Origin: Sphingomonas cavernae
Lineage (GTDB): Bacteria; Pseudomonadota; Alphaproteobacteria; Sphingomonadales; Sphingomonadaceae
DNA length: 64,000 bases
Assembly (NCBI RefSeq): GCF_003590775.1
Contig: NZ_QYUM01000002.1
Span: 620,001 to 684,000, forward strand
Reading direction: 5' to 3'
Part shown: positions 1-9,160 of the stretch, piece after piece
Position numbering within the stretch: position 1 is the stretch's first letter
Layout of the letters: each line of letters opens with the position of its first letter
Position numbers and translations under genes: made by a program
Notes under the pieces: generated by a model
Database searches by the model: none
Told to the model about the DNA's origin: nothing
What the model saw: the letters and a program-made list of their open reading frames with translations, nothing else

Positions 1-1044
1 CCCGCGGCGCAGGCGCTCCCCAAGTTCATCGGTGCGCTGGCGCTGGGGGTCAAGCAACTGCGCGGGCTTGGGCAGCAGTCGTGCCAGCGCCTGGAGCCTC
101 TCGGCGCCACGCTCCCTGTAGCGATTGGCCGCGCGGATCATGCGCAGCCGCTGCTGGCCGAGATGCGCGATCAGGTCAGCGCGGACGGGCACCGCGATCT
201 CGGCGGCGGCGGTTGGCGTAGGCGCGCGGACGTCAGCGGCATAGTCGCACAATGTGGTGTCGGTTTCATGCCCCACCGCCGAAATGATCGGGATAGAGCA
301 GCCGGCGACCGCGCGGACCACGGCTTCCTCATTGAAGGCCCACAGATCCTCTATCGAACCGCCGCCGCGCGCTACGATGACGAGATCGGGGCGCGGGACG
401 GGACCGCCGTCGGGCAGCAAATCGAAGCCGTTGACTGCAGCCGCTACCTGCGCGGCCGCGCCCTCGCCCTGCACCAGCACGGGCCAGACGATCACCCGGG
501 TCGGGCAACGATCCTCCAGTCGGTGGAGAATGTCGCGGATCACGGCTCCCGTGGGAGATGTGACCACGCCGATCACGCGCGGAAGGAAGGGCAATGGAAC
601 CTTGCGTGCAGGATCGAACAGGCCTTCGGCGCCGAGCTTCGCCTTGAGCCGCTCGAGCAGCATCATCAGCGCGCCTTCGCCCGCCAGTTCGAGCCGCTCG
701 ATCACGATCTGATATTTGGATCGGCCCGGATAGGTGGTGAGCCGCCCCGTCGCGATCACCTCGATCCCATCCTCGGGACGAAAGGGTATCTGGCTCGCCG
801 GGCCCTTCCAGATCACCGCGTCGATACAGGCATTCTCGTCCTTGAGCGTCAGATAGACATGGCCCGACGCGGCGCGCTTGTAGCCCGAAATCTCGCCGCG
901 CAGGCGGACATGGCCGAAATTGGTTTCCACCATTCTCTTGAGCGATGCCGACAATTCGCTGACCGAAAGCGCGGGCGCGTTGTCCCCGTCGCGCTCCTCG
1001 GCTAACAGCCGCCCGGAATTATCGTTGTCGAAGGGATCGCTCAT
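1..1044 (-). CDS. xseA: Exodeoxyribonuclease VII large subunit (3' end outside window)
   Basis: XseA is the large subunit of exonuclease VII, which degrades single-stranded DNA with XseB in mismatch repair and damage processing. The 348 visible codons start [11 protein letters not shown]. An OB-fold region follows at about residues 25-120 ([19 protein letters not shown]), then the start of the exonuclease domain with [14 protein letters not shown] near residue 226 and [20 protein letters not shown] near 258. The C-terminal coiled coil and stop lie beyond base 1. The start codon at 1044-1042 shares bases with the purD start on the other strand; AGGA about 7 bases upstream supports it. Family recognition is very confident. 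Confidence 0.95.
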   Translation of the reverse strand, partial: MSDPFDNDNSGRLLAEERDGDNAPALSVSELSASLKRMVETNFGHVRLRGEISGYKRAASGHVYLTLKDENACIDAVIWKGPASQIPFRPEDGIEVIATGRLTTYPGRSKYQIVIERLELAGEGALMMLLERLKAKLGAEGLFDPARKVPLPFLPRVIGVVTSPTGAVIRDILHRLEDRCPTRVIVWPVLVQGEGAAAQVAAAVNGFDLLPDGGPVPRPDLVIVARGGGSIEDLWAFNEEAVVRAVAGCSIPIISAVGHETDTTLCDYAADVRAPTPTAAAEIAVPVRADLIAHLGQQRLRMIRAANRYRERGAERLQALARLLPKPAQLLDPQRQRTDELGERLRRG

Positions 1045-2320
1045 GAATGTCCTGCTTTTGGGCGCGGGAGGCCGCGAACATGCGCTCGCCTGGAAGCTGG
1101 CGCAATCGCCGAAGCTGACCAGGCTGTTCGCGGCCCCCGGAAATCCGGGCATAGCGGCGCATGCCGAGCTGGTCGAGATCGATCCTGCCGATCACCGCGC
1201 GGTGATCGATTTCTGCATCCGCAATTCGATCGCGCTCGTCGTCGTCGGCCCGGAGGCGCCGCTGGTAGACGGGCTCGCCGACAATCTGCGCACGATGGGC
1301 ATCGCGGTGTTCGGGCCGAACAAGGCCGCGGCGCAGCTCGAAGGATCAAAGGGCTTCACCAAGGACCTTTGCGCCCGCGCGAATATCCCGACCGCCGCCT
1401 ATGTTCGTGCGATGAGCAAGGACGGTGCGCTCGCCGCGCTCGGCGACTTCGGCTTTCCGGTGGTGGTCAAGGCAGACGGGCTCGCCGCGGGCAAGGGCGT
1501 GATCATCGCCGAGACGCGCGAAGAGGCCGAGGCCGCCGTCGAGGACATGTTCTCCGGCAGCTTCGGCGCGGCGGGCGCCGAGGTGGTAATCGAGGAGTTC
1601 ATGACCGGCGAGGAAGCGAGCTTCTTCGCGCTGTGCGACGGCACGACCGTGCTGCCCTTCGGATCGGCGCAGGACCACAAGCGCGTCGGGGAAGGCGATA
1701 CCGGCCCCAATACCGGCGGCATGGGCGCGTACAGCCCGGCGCGCGTCCTGACACCCGAACTCGAGCAACGCGTGATGGATGAGATCGTCGCCCCGACCGC
1801 ACGCGCGATGGCGGACGCCGGCATGCCCTATTCGGGTGTGTTCTTCGCGGGGCTGATGCTGACTGAGCAGGGGCCCAGGCTCATCGAATATAATGTCCGC
1901 TTCGGCGATCCCGAATGCCAGGTGCTGATGATGCGGCTGGAGGACGATCTGCTCGACCTGCTCCTCGCGACCGCCGAGGGACGGCTCGCCGACATGGCCA
2001 GGCCCGCGATGAAGGCGGAAACCGCGCTCACCGTCGTAATGGCCGCCAAGGGCTATCCGGGTACGCCTGAGAAGGGCGGCGCGATCACCGGCCTCGACGC
2101 CGCGGAGGCGACGGGCGCCAAGGTGTTCCATGCGGGCACCGCGATCAAGAACGGCGCGCTCATCGCCAATGGCGGCCGCGTGCTCAACGTCACCGCCACC
2201 GGCCCAAGCGTCACCGCAGCGCAGACGGCCGCCTACAAGGCGGTTGATGCCATCGATTTCACCTCGGGTTTTTGCCGCCGCGACATCGGCTGGCGCGAGG
2301 TCGAACGCGAAAAGACCTAA
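1043..2320 (+). CDS. purD: Phosphoribosylamine--glycine ligase
   Basis: PurD (GAR synthetase) joins phosphoribosylamine and glycine with ATP, step two of cytosolic purine synthesis. The 425-residue protein has the usual length. It opens [19 protein letters not shown], carries an ATP-grasp domain from about residue 100 ([43 protein letters not shown]), and has the FGDPECQ metal/ATP-binding motif near residue 290. A longer in-frame extension back to base 920 runs through xseA antisense and is not conserved-looking. The chosen ATG has AAGGGA about 8 bases upstream. It diverges from xseA with the two start codons overlapping, so its promoter must lie inside xseA. Confidence 0.97.
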   Translation: MNVLLLGAGGREHALAWKLAQSPKLTRLFAAPGNPGIAAHAELVEIDPADHRAVIDFCIRNSIALVVVGPEAPLVDGLADNLRTMGIAVFGPNKAAAQLEGSKGFTKDLCARANIPTAAYVRAMSKDGALAALGDFGFPVVVKADGLAAGKGVIIAETREEAEAAVEDMFSGSFGAAGAEVVIEEFMTGEEASFFALCDGTTVLPFGSAQDHKRVGEGDTGPNTGGMGAYSPARVLTPELEQRVMDEIVAPTARAMADAGMPYSGVFFAGLMLTEQGPRLIEYNVRFGDPECQVLMMRLEDDLLDLLLATAEGRLADMARPAMKAETALTVVMAAKGYPGTPEKGGAITGLDAAEATGAKVFHAGTAIKNGALIANGGRVLNVTATGPSVTAAQTAAYKAVDAIDFTSGFCRRDIGWREVEREKT

Positions 2321-2504
2321 CCCGGCAAAATTTCTGGCGGCAGGAGTTCTTGAAGCTCGCGGGCTCTGCGGGATCGCGCAATTCCCGGGGCAGCGGCGGG
2401 CAGTAACCTTCGCGTAACCCATTGGGGGTGGACAGCGCACCGCGATTCGCTAGGCTTTTCAGTCTGAGGGGGCGAGAAGGCCCGGCGAAATAGGGGATGC
2501 GGAC

Positions 2505-3371
2505 ATGACCGACGTGAATTGGGTATTTGTGCTGATCCTGCTGGCCGTGGGTGCAGGCATCATCTGGTGGGTCTGGGGCCGCGGCGCCGCGCCCGCCGAC
2601 AAGCCGTCGATTCCGGCCAAGCCCGCCGCCCCCGCGACCACTCCGCAACCGCTCGCCAAAGCGGCCGAGCCCGCTCCCAAGCCCGCCGAGCCGCTGGCCT
2701 TTGCCGGCGAGATCCCCGCGCAGGAGCCCGTCGTGACGCCTGCGCCGATCGCGGTGAAGCCCGCGCCCAAGGCCGCGGTAGCGAAGAAGGCCGAGCCCAA
2801 ACCCGTCACCGCTAAGGCCCCGGCCAAGGCTCCCGCGGCCAAGCCCAAGGCTGCGCCCAAACCCGCTGCGCCGAAGACCGCCGCCGCGCCCGCTGCCAAA
2901 AAGGCGGCAGCACCCGCGGCCAGGACCGCCAAGGCGCCCGTCGCCAAAGCACCGGCAACGAAAGCACCCGTGACAAAGGCCCCTGCCGCCAAGGCTCCGG
3001 TGACCAAGGCGCCTGCGGCCAAGCCCGCAGCAAAGCCCGTTGCGAAACCCGCTGCCGCCAAGGCGCCTGCAAAGCCCAAGGCCGCGGCAAAACCCGCCGC
3101 CAAGGCCGCAGCGCCCGCAAAGCCCGATAATCTGCTTCAGTTGAAGGGCGTCGGCCCCAAGCTCGTCACGCTGCTCAACGGCCTCGGCGTCAACAGCTTC
3201 GCGCAGATCGCGGCATGGGGTCCGGCGGATATCGAACGTGTCGACGCACAGCTCGGCACCTTCAAGGGCCGCATCACGCGCGACCTGTGGATCGAGCAGG
3301 CGGGTTATCTCTCCAAGGGCGACATCAAGAGCTTCGAGGCCAAGTTCGGCAAGCTCGACAGCGAGAACTGA
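2505..3371 (+). CDS. Membrane-anchored Ala/Lys/Pro-rich protein with C-terminal helix-hairpin-helix domain
   Basis: I do not know a named gene for this 288-residue protein. Residues 5-24 form one hydrophobic segment (WVFVLILLAVGAGIIWWVWG). About residues 27-205 are a low-complexity tract of Ala, Lys and Pro, including tandem units of the type KAPATKAPVTKAPAA, resembling histone-H1-like or linker tails. The last 80 residues contain a helix-hairpin-helix (NLLQLKGVGPKLVTLLNGLG) followed by a conserved helical tail, like the HHH regions of predicted DNA-binding proteins. Inference: a membrane-tethered, basic, DNA-binding protein. The coding region is strongly biased and its minus strand is also open, which is an artefact of the repeats. 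Function unknown. Confidence 0.85.
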   Translation: MTDVNWVFVLILLAVGAGIIWWVWGRGAAPADKPSIPAKPAAPATTPQPLAKAAEPAPKPAEPLAFAGEIPAQEPVVTPAPIAVKPAPKAAVAKKAEPKPVTAKAPAKAPAAKPKAAPKPAAPKTAAAPAAKKAAAPAARTAKAPVAKAPATKAPVTKAPAAKAPVTKAPAAKPAAKPVAKPAAAKAPAKPKAAAKPAAKAAAPAKPDNLLQLKGVGPKLVTLLNGLGVNSFAQIAAWGPADIERVDAQLGTFKGRITRDLWIEQAGYLSKGDIKSFEAKFGKLDSEN

Positions 3372-3652
3372 GCGCCACTCAGTATGTCGCGTTCGCGAAA
3401 GCGATCGAGCGGCTTGCGTCTTGGCTTCGCACTTTTCCCTTGAATCGTGGAATTAAATTTCTCCACGACGAAATAATAGTTCCGCAACTTCGGCGGGCTC
3501 AGGCTCGCCGGATCGCTGCATAGACTGACAATGAAAAAGAGTCCGAGGGATGGGACGGATACAGCCTGACACAATCAACAGGCTGTAGGACAGCACGAAT
3601 TGCGCCCACATCTGGATGGCGCCTATCGACCCAATTTCAGACATGCCTTGAG

Positions 3653-4111
3653 CCCTCTCTCGCTTTCGCGGGAGAGGGTTGGGTGAGGGTCTTCTTCTTT
3701 CCTGCTCAAGCGTTGTCGAGCGCGCGGGCGATAGTTTCGAGAACGCCTTCGAAAGTTTCGATACCTCGCTGTTCCAGAATCGAAGCAAGCGATAACCCTG
3801 TTCTTCGAGATATGCTGTACGCGGGGCGTCGGCCTCCACGCTGTGCTGCCCGCCATCGAGTTCCACGATCAATCCCGCCTCGACGCACAGGAAATCAACG
3901 ACGAACGGGCCAATGCTGGCCTGGCGACGAAACTTGAACCCCTCGAGCCGGCGATCGCGCACCGCATGCCACGCGCGGCGCTCGACATCGGTCATGTCGC
4001 GCCTCAGGCGCGCAGCGTGTGGACTGATCTGGCGTCGGACCGGATGCATGCACCGCAAGGTAGAAGAAAGAAGACCCTCACCCAACCCTCTCCCGCGAAG
4101 GCGGGAGAGGG
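3653..4111. mobile_element. Element A: DUF559 cassette with palindromic inverted ends (subfamily 2)
   Basis: A 459-bp unit. The left end is a palindrome of the form CCCTCTCtCGC/GCGGGAGAGGG followed by TTGGGTGAGGGTCTTCTTC. The right end is the same sequence inverted (GAAGACCCTCACCCAA, then the palindrome). Between them is a frameshifted DUF559 gene. Similarity to element B at 33.3 kb continues about 20 bp past both ends (CCAATTTCAGACATG on the left, TCAAGCCAAT on the right), so the true boundary may be larger. No clear target duplication is visible. Reading it as mobile is inference from the two copies. Confidence 0.6.
3706..4049 (-). pseudogene. DUF559 endonuclease-like gene, frameshifted (copy A)
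   Basis: The frame from the ATG at 4049 gives a DUF559 core: FKFRRQASIGPFVVDF, LIVELDGGQHS, then GYRLLRFWNSEV. After NSEV one base is missing at about 3761-3763: copy B reads GAGGTAATCG and this copy GAGGTATCG. The true continuation (ETFEGVLETIARALDNA, stop at 3706-3708) is therefore found one frame over. Without the correction the frame reads through the left palindrome for another 80 residues of unrelated sequence. DUF559 is a PD-(D/E)XK-type family related to Vsr mismatch endonucleases. This copy is probably inactive unless the indel is a sequencing error. Confidence 0.75.
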
Positions 4112-4163
4112 TTCAAGCCAATGACCGGATCCCACGACATTCCAGACATCCTGATGGCCCCCG

Positions 4164-5477
4164 CTATCCGCGCTTGCGCGCGTCGCTGACCAGCAGCTTG
4201 TCGATCTTGCGGCCGTCCATGTCGACGATCTCGAAGCGCCAGCCCTGTTCGGTGAAATGTTCGCCGGCATTGGGGAGGTGGCGCAGCACCGCCAGCGCCA
4301 GCCCTGCAACAGTCGCATAGTCGCGGTCTTCGGGCAGGTCGATGGCGAGGCGTTCGGCGAGCTGGTCGGCGGCCATCGCGCCCGAGACGAGCAGCGAGCC
4401 ATCGTCGCGCTCGACGAGCGCGGGATCGGTGCCGATATCGGCGTCCGACGCGAATTCGCCCGCGATCGCGATCAGCAGGTCGGCGGGGGTCACCAGGCCT
4501 TCGAAATGGCCATATTCGTCATGGACGAGCGCCATCGGCACCTCGGCCCGGCGCAGCGCATCGAGCGCATCCATCGCATCGAGCTGATCGGGCAGCACCG
4601 GCGCCTGACGCATCAGCGCGCGCAGATCGAGCGGTTCGCGGCGGAGCATTGCCGCGACGATGTCGCGCGACTGCACCACGCCGATGATCGCGTCGGCCGA
4701 TCCTTCCGCGACGGGCAGGCGCGTATGCGGGGTTTCAAGCAATCGCGCGCGGATTGCCTCCGCATCACTGTCGGCGTCGATCCAGTCGACCTCGGTGCGG
4801 GGCGTCATCACCTCGCGCACCGGGCGATCGGCAAGACGGACGACGCCCGAAATGATCGCGCGCTCGCTCTCCTCGATCACGCCCGACTTGCTCGCCTCGG
4901 CGACGATCAGGTGCAGCTCCTCGGCGGTCACATGGCTGTCGGATTCGCGCTTCATGCCGAGCACGCGGAAGATCAGCGCGCTCGACCTGTCGAGCACCCA
5001 GACGACCGGCGCGGTGATGCGCGCGAGCCAGAGCATCGGACGCGCGACCACCACCGCGATCGGCTCGGGCGCGCGCAGCGCGAACTGCTTGGGCACGAGT
5101 TCGCCCACGATCAGCGAGGCATAGGTGGTGACGACGATGACGAGCGCGAAGCCAAGCTCGTCGGCGGTGCCTTCGGGAATGCCGAACAGCGCGAGACGCG
5201 CGCCCACGGGGCCACCCAGGCTGGACCCTGAATAGGCGCCCGCGAGGATGCCGATCAGCGTGATGCCGATCTGGACGGTCGAGAGGAAGCGGCCCGGATC
5301 GGCGGCGAGCGCAAGCGCGGTGCGCGCGCCGCTGCGCCCTGCCTTGGCCATCGCCTGAAGCCGCGGCTTGCGCGCCGAGACAATCGCGAGTTCCGACATC
5401 GCAAAGACGCCGTTCAAGGCGACCAGCGCGAGGATGATCGCGACGTCGATCCAGGGAAAGGGGGGAAGCGGCGGCAT
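4164..5477 (-). CDS. CNNM/CorC-HlyC family membrane protein (hemolysin-like, DUF21-CBS-CorC)
   Basis: A 437-residue inner-membrane protein with the standard three-part layout. A DUF21 membrane domain covers about residues 1-180 (VAIILALVALNGVFAMSELA; SLIVGELVPKQFALR). A pair of CBS domains covers about 200-325 (VREVMTPRTEVDWIDAD, LVHDEYGHFEGLVTPADLL). A C-terminal CorC_HlyC domain covers about 335-430. Relatives are called hemolysin, TlyC or YtfL and are thought to take part in Mg2+/Co2+ efflux; hemolysis is not implied. AGGGAGG six bases before the ATG supports the start. The gene stands alone, divergent from the OmpA-like lipoprotein gene. Confidence 0.92.
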   Translation of the reverse strand: MPPLPPFPWIDVAIILALVALNGVFAMSELAIVSARKPRLQAMAKAGRSGARTALALAADPGRFLSTVQIGITLIGILAGAYSGSSLGGPVGARLALFGIPEGTADELGFALVIVVTTYASLIVGELVPKQFALRAPEPIAVVVARPMLWLARITAPVVWVLDRSSALIFRVLGMKRESDSHVTAEELHLIVAEASKSGVIEESERAIISGVVRLADRPVREVMTPRTEVDWIDADSDAEAIRARLLETPHTRLPVAEGSADAIIGVVQSRDIVAAMLRREPLDLRALMRQAPVLPDQLDAMDALDALRRAEVPMALVHDEYGHFEGLVTPADLLIAIAGEFASDADIGTDPALVERDDGSLLVSGAMAADQLAERLAIDLPEDRDYATVAGLALAVLRHLPNAGEHFTEQGWRFEIVDMDGRKIDKLLVSDARKRG

Positions 5478-5625
5478 GGCTCGCCTCCCTATTGTCAGGA
5501 TTTCGCTGCGATAACAACATCCGCGTAATGCCGGGCTCAGACCGGATGCGGAACAAGAAAGCCCCGTGCGGGTTTATCCTGTGTTTGCGGGCTATTGCCG
5601 GAAAATCCGGAGCAAGGGGAATTTG

Positions 5626-6306
5626 ATGCGCATGGATAACAAGACGGCGGGCATGGCGGCGATCGGCGCACTACTCCTGACGGCAGGATGCACCACCGAT
5701 CCCGAGACCGGCCAGAAGCGGATGTCCAAAGCGGGCATAGGCGCGATTGCGGGCACGCTCGGCGGCTATCTGATGGGAGATATCATCGGCGGCAGCAACG
5801 ACCGCACCGCCAAGATCGTGGGCGCAGGGCTAGGCGGGCTCGCCGGTGCAGGCATCGGCCATTATATGGACGAGCAGGAAAAGAAGTTGCGACAGCAGAC
5901 CGCAGGCACGGGCGTCGACGTCGTGCGCCAGGGTGACGAGCTGCTGCTCAACATGCCCTCGGGCGTGACCTTCGATACCAACAGCTCCACCGTAAAACCT
6001 GAATTTCAAAGCACACTCGATCAGGTGGCGTCGACCCTGAGCCAGTATAACCAGACCTTTATCGATGTTTATGGCCACACCGATTCGACGGGCAATGATG
6101 CGATCAACGTGCCGCTCTCGCAGAATCGCGCGCAGTCGGTCGCCAATTATCTGACGCTGCGCGGCGTCCAGTCCGCGCGTATCGGAACGCAGGGTTTTGC
6201 CGCGACGCGCCCGATCGCGAGCAACGATACGCCTGACGGCCGGCAGGCCAATCGCCGCGTTGAGATCAAGATCGTCCCCATCAAGCAGGAGGACGTTCAG
6301 GGCTAA
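5626..6306 (+). CDS. OmpA-family lipoprotein with glycine-zipper region
   Basis: A 226-residue lipoprotein. The signal peptide ends in lipobox LTAGC with the lipidated Cys at residue 22. Glycine-rich segments (AGIGAIAGTLGGYLMGDIIGG; VGAGLGGLAG) at about residues 36-80 form a glycine zipper that may insert in or span the outer membrane. Residues 105-220 are an OmpA C-terminal peptidoglycan-binding domain (FDTNSSTVKPEF, DVYGHTDSTG, LSQNRAQSVANYL, ANRRVEI). The ATG is preceded by AAGGGG at good spacing; a longer frame from 5566 lacks a signal peptide at its start. Expected role: tethering the outer membrane to peptidoglycan. Confidence 0.93.
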   Translation: MRMDNKTAGMAAIGALLLTAGCTTDPETGQKRMSKAGIGAIAGTLGGYLMGDIIGGSNDRTAKIVGAGLGGLAGAGIGHYMDEQEKKLRQQTAGTGVDVVRQGDELLLNMPSGVTFDTNSSTVKPEFQSTLDQVASTLSQYNQTFIDVYGHTDSTGNDAINVPLSQNRAQSVANYLTLRGVQSARIGTQGFAATRPIASNDTPDGRQANRRVEIKIVPIKQEDVQG

Positions 6307-6370
6307 CCGCTTTGTAGGAAGTAGCGTACGCGTACCATCGGGCGCGGGGCTGCTGCCCTGCGCCCTTTTC

Positions 6371-6823
6371 CTACCGCCGCGCGACGAAGAATTCGCGCAG
6401 GAGCATTGCCGATTCGGCTTCGCCCAGCCCCGAATAGACTTCCGGGCGATGATGGCAGGTCGGCTGGTCGAAGACGCGCGCACCATGTTCGACGCCGCCG
6501 CCCTTGGGATCGGGCGCGGCATAATAGAGCCGCGCGATCCGGGCATGCGCGATCGCGCCAGCGCACATCGCGCACGGCTCGAGCGTCACCCATAGATCAC
6601 AGCGCTCGAGCCGTTCCTGCCCCAGCGCCTCCGCGGCACGACGGATGACGAGCATCTCGGCATGCGCGGTGGGATCGCGCCCGGTTCGCGTCTCGTTGGC
6701 GGCGGTCGCGATCACCTTGCCGTCCAGCATCAGCACCGCGCCGATCGGCACCTCGCCCGCATCGACGGCTGCGCGTGCGGCTGCAAGCGCCTGTTTCATC
6801 GGGTCGGGCAGTGGAAAGGCCAT
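6371..6823 (-). CDS. tadA: tRNA-specific adenosine deaminase
   Basis: TadA converts adenosine-34 to inosine in tRNA-Arg(ACG). The 150-residue product has the zinc deaminase signature: His54-Ala-Glu56 (PTAHAEM) and Cys84/Cys87 in PCAMC. The C-terminal part (KGGGVEHGARVFDQPTCHHRP) is typical of TadA rather than cytosine deaminases. The start at MAFPLPDPM is chosen over an upstream in-frame Met 12 codons earlier because family members begin here. The ribosome site is weak. It diverges from rpmB. Confidence 0.93.
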   Translation of the reverse strand: MAFPLPDPMKQALAAARAAVDAGEVPIGAVLMLDGKVIATAANETRTGRDPTAHAEMLVIRRAAEALGQERLERCDLWVTLEPCAMCAGAIAHARIARLYYAAPDPKGGGVEHGARVFDQPTCHHRPEVYSGLGEAESAMLLREFFVARR

Positions 6824-6885
6824 GGGCTTTGCGTGTAGCGACAGGCTACGCACTTGCAACAGATGCGTGAATTGCCACGTTTTGG

Positions 6886-6914
6886 TTGACGCGAATCACC
6901 CCTAGCGCTATCCG
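6886..6914 (+). promoter_or_regulatory. Likely sigma-70-type promoter of rpmB
   Basis: TTGACG at 6886-6891, a 17-base spacer and TATCCG at 6909-6914 match the -35/-10 layout of housekeeping promoters. It lies about 40 bases before the rpmB start. Read from sequence only. Confidence 0.55.
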
Positions 6915-6954
6915 CACCGACTTTCCGGGCAACCGATATTCAGGATTGAGAACG

Positions 6955-7245
6955 ATGTCGCGTATTTGCGAGCTGACCGGCAAGGGTCGCCAGGTGGGTC
7001 ACAATGTTTCCCACGCCAACAACAAGACCAAGCGGACCTTTCTGCCCAACCTGCAGAATGTGACGCTGATGTCGGATTCGCTGGGCACCAGCGTCAAGCT
7101 GCGCGTTTCGACGCACGGCCTGCGCTCGGTCGAGCACAATGGCGGCCTCGACAACTGGCTGCTCAAGACCTCGGACGACAAGCTCAGCCTGAAGGCCCGC
7201 CGCCTGAAGCGCGAAGTCTCCAAAAAAGCCGCTGCGGCCGCCTGA
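6955..7245 (+). CDS. rpmB: 50S ribosomal protein L28
   Basis: bL28 is a structural protein of the large ribosomal subunit. The 96-residue product begins [20 protein letters not shown] and continues [17 protein letters not shown], the unmistakable L28 pattern. The conserved N-terminus fixes the start, and AGGA lies about 9 bases upstream. The alphaproteobacterial form has the longer lysine/alanine-rich C-terminal tail seen here. It is a single-gene unit with its own promoter and a strong downstream hairpin. Confidence 0.98.
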   Translation: MSRICELTGKGRQVGHNVSHANNKTKRTFLPNLQNVTLMSDSLGTSVKLRVSTHGLRSVEHNGGLDNWLLKTSDDKLSLKARRLKREVSKKAAAAA

Positions 7246-7297
7246 GCCGGATCGGGGCGCACGAGCGCCTTGTCCTTCGATGAAGGTATTTTCAGAA

Positions 7298-7328
7298 GCG
7301 GCGCCCGCATCGTACGGGCGCCGCTTTT
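7298..7328 (+). terminator. Rho-independent terminator of rpmB
   Basis: A perfect 10-bp stem (GCGGCGCCCG with CGGGCGCCGC), a 7-base loop and a TTTT run on the plus strand, 52 bases after the rpmB stop. Confidence 0.85.
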
Positions 7329-7340
7329 GGCATGTCCGCC

Positions 7341-8429
7341 TTATCGCTGTGCAGCCGGAATCGGCAGAAGCTCAAACTTGAGCAGCAGGTTCCGCTGAAA
7401 GGGCGATCGGAAATTGTCGTCCGAGGCGATCCACAGGATCTGCCGCCCGCCCTCTTCGTCCAGCGCGAGCGCCTCCATATTGTCGACCGCCAGTGGCGGC
7501 GCGAAATGCGCTACCTCGTGAACCGGGAGCACCGCGCCAGCGCGAATGCCGGAGGGATCGAGCATCGCCAGCCTGGCGGACAGATAGGGGTGGAGCGCTA
7601 TGCGGCGGTGGAGCAGAAGGATCCGCCCGTCAGCCATCTCGACCGCATCGGTCACGCGGTAGCCCTTGGGCGGCCGATAGGCGAAACGCGTGACTTGGGC
7701 GGCCGGATCGGTCGGATCGCGATCAAAGGCCAGCGCTTCGATGCCAAGCTTCTTTTTGGAGCGCGCCCTTTCCGAGAAAATAAGAAAGCGTCCCGAACGG
7801 AGGCGGAGCATCGCCTCCGCGCCGCCATTTTCCGGCCAGTCGTGCATGGCTTCTGGTTGTGCGCTGGCCTCGACGCGCCGGAGGTCACGCGAATAGCGCC
7901 AGATCGCATTGGCGCGCTCAAAGGCGACCCAGACCTGACCGGTACGCGGATCGCGCGTCATCGCTTCGGTATCGCGGTCTTCCTTGCCCCAACCCCGCCC
8001 CGGCCCGCCGGGCAGATCCGCGAAACCGACGGGCGCGATCTGCCCCGAAGCATTGATCCGCAAGGTCACCAGGCCGCCCGCATCGCTTAGAAACCGCAAT
8101 TCGCCCGGCATCGCCGCCATCGCGGAAAAGCCGCCAAAGCCGTCGTCGCGTCCCTTCAGTTCCCAGCCGCCCAGAAACCGCAGCGGCCCGACGCGCGTAC
8201 GGTTGGCATCACTGGCATCGAGAACGATCGGACGCGCGGTCACGCGCATGTCGTCACCGAGAATCGGCCGGCGGGACTCACCCGAATAGTGGCCCACCAG
8301 AAGCAGTGGCATCAGCGGAAAGACCAGCAAGCGGCGTATCGCCGCCGTTCCGGCGCCGGATATGCGGGTTCTGGTCAAGGAAGCGCGCGCGACGCGCGCT
8401 TGCCGCCATATGGCGTCCGGTCGCGCCAC
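7341..8429 (-). CDS. Esterase-like activity of phytase family protein
   Basis: The C-terminal 300 residues match the phytase-like family (RVGPLRFLGGWELKG, FGGFSAM, GGAEAMLRLRSGRFLIFSE, DNMEALALDEEGG, LWIASDDNF), a beta-propeller-like domain of unknown substrate. A hydrophobic stretch (RRLLVFPLMPLLLVG) near the N-terminus suggests export or anchoring. The start is uncertain. An upstream TTG at 8477 would overlap the previous gene by 38 bases. I chose the GTG at 8429, just after that gene's stop; TTG 8378 or ATG 8312 are alternatives, and none has a clear ribosome site. It is last in a minus-strand group with two L,D-transpeptidases. Confidence 0.8.
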   Translation of the reverse strand: MARPDAIWRQARVARASLTRTRISGAGTAAIRRLLVFPLMPLLLVGHYSGESRRPILGDDMRVTARPIVLDASDANRTRVGPLRFLGGWELKGRDDGFGGFSAMAAMPGELRFLSDAGGLVTLRINASGQIAPVGFADLPGGPGRGWGKEDRDTEAMTRDPRTGQVWVAFERANAIWRYSRDLRRVEASAQPEAMHDWPENGGAEAMLRLRSGRFLIFSERARSKKKLGIEALAFDRDPTDPAAQVTRFAYRPPKGYRVTDAVEMADGRILLLHRRIALHPYLSARLAMLDPSGIRAGAVLPVHEVAHFAPPLAVDNMEALALDEEGGRQILWIASDDNFRSPFQRNLLLKFELLPIPAAQR

Positions 8430-8439
8430 GGCGTTGGCG

Positions 8440-9117
8440 TCAGAGCTTGTCGGCGTAGAGAAGCCGTCCGGGACCAAGCAAGCCGAGCACCTGCGGCAGC
8501 ATGTGGCGCGCGACGGCGAAGCATCCCTCGCTGCGGCCCAGCTTGCCCCAGGATGCGATATGATCCTCGCTCACATAGTCCGCGCCGTGGATGACGATGG
8601 CGCGCGCTTCGGCATTGTTGTTGTGTCGCTCCAGCCCGGCAAGCCGCATGGCGGCGCCATGCACGCCATAATAGATTTCGCCAGTACGGTAGGCGCCGTC
8701 CGATGTCGCGAGCGAGCCCGGTTCATTGGAAAATGACTGGAGCCAGCCCGAATGCGCCGGATCCGATCCGCGCCCATGCGCGACGAGATAGGACGACGCC
8801 TGGCCGCTGATCAGATCGACGATATGAAATCGCAGATCACGCGAAGCAGCCGTGAAGTCGGCAAGCGCGACCCGGTCACGCAGCGCGATCGAGCCACCAT
8901 GCCGGTCGAGCGCGGCGCGCGCGCGGTCGAGAAGCCGCGCATAGGGCTTGGCCGCATAGGCCGTTGGTTGCGAAAACGGAGGCACGGCCGCGGGCATCGG
9001 CACCGGCGAAGGGACGCCCGCCGATGGCATGGCTGTGGCTCCGAACGCGACCGAGCGCGGCAGCATCGCGAGGCCGATGCCCGAAAGCGCAAGTCTGGAA
9101 AAGGTACGGCGATCCAT
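8440..9117 (-). CDS. Murein L,D-transpeptidase catalytic domain protein (YkuD_2 type)
   Basis: A 225-residue exported protein. The N-terminus MDRRTFSRLALSGIGLAM resembles a twin-arginine (Tat) signal. The catalytic region has a His at residue 177 in VIHGADYV and the SEGC motif with Cys199 (GRSEGCFAV), the signature of the YkuD_2 family related to L,D-transpeptidases. These enzymes are expected to make or remodel 3-3 peptidoglycan crosslinks through the catalytic cysteine; substrates of this subfamily are poorly known. It follows the lipoprotein and Ldt genes on the same strand. Confidence 0.88.
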   Translation of the reverse strand: MDRRTFSRLALSGIGLAMLPRSVAFGATAMPSAGVPSPVPMPAAVPPFSQPTAYAAKPYARLLDRARAALDRHGGSIALRDRVALADFTAASRDLRFHIVDLISGQASSYLVAHGRGSDPAHSGWLQSFSNEPGSLATSDGAYRTGEIYYGVHGAAMRLAGLERHNNNAEARAIVIHGADYVSEDHIASWGKLGRSEGCFAVARHMLPQVLGLLGPGRLLYADKL

Positions 9118-9160
9118 ATGCAGGCTATATCATCAGGTCGTTGACCATCCAATAATGCAG

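Noticed and set aside
3453-4085. A 210-residue intact-looking DUF559 protein
   Set aside because: After NSEV the frame leaves the family and reads through the palindromic end. Copy B shows the correct continuation one frame over, so this is a frameshifted gene.
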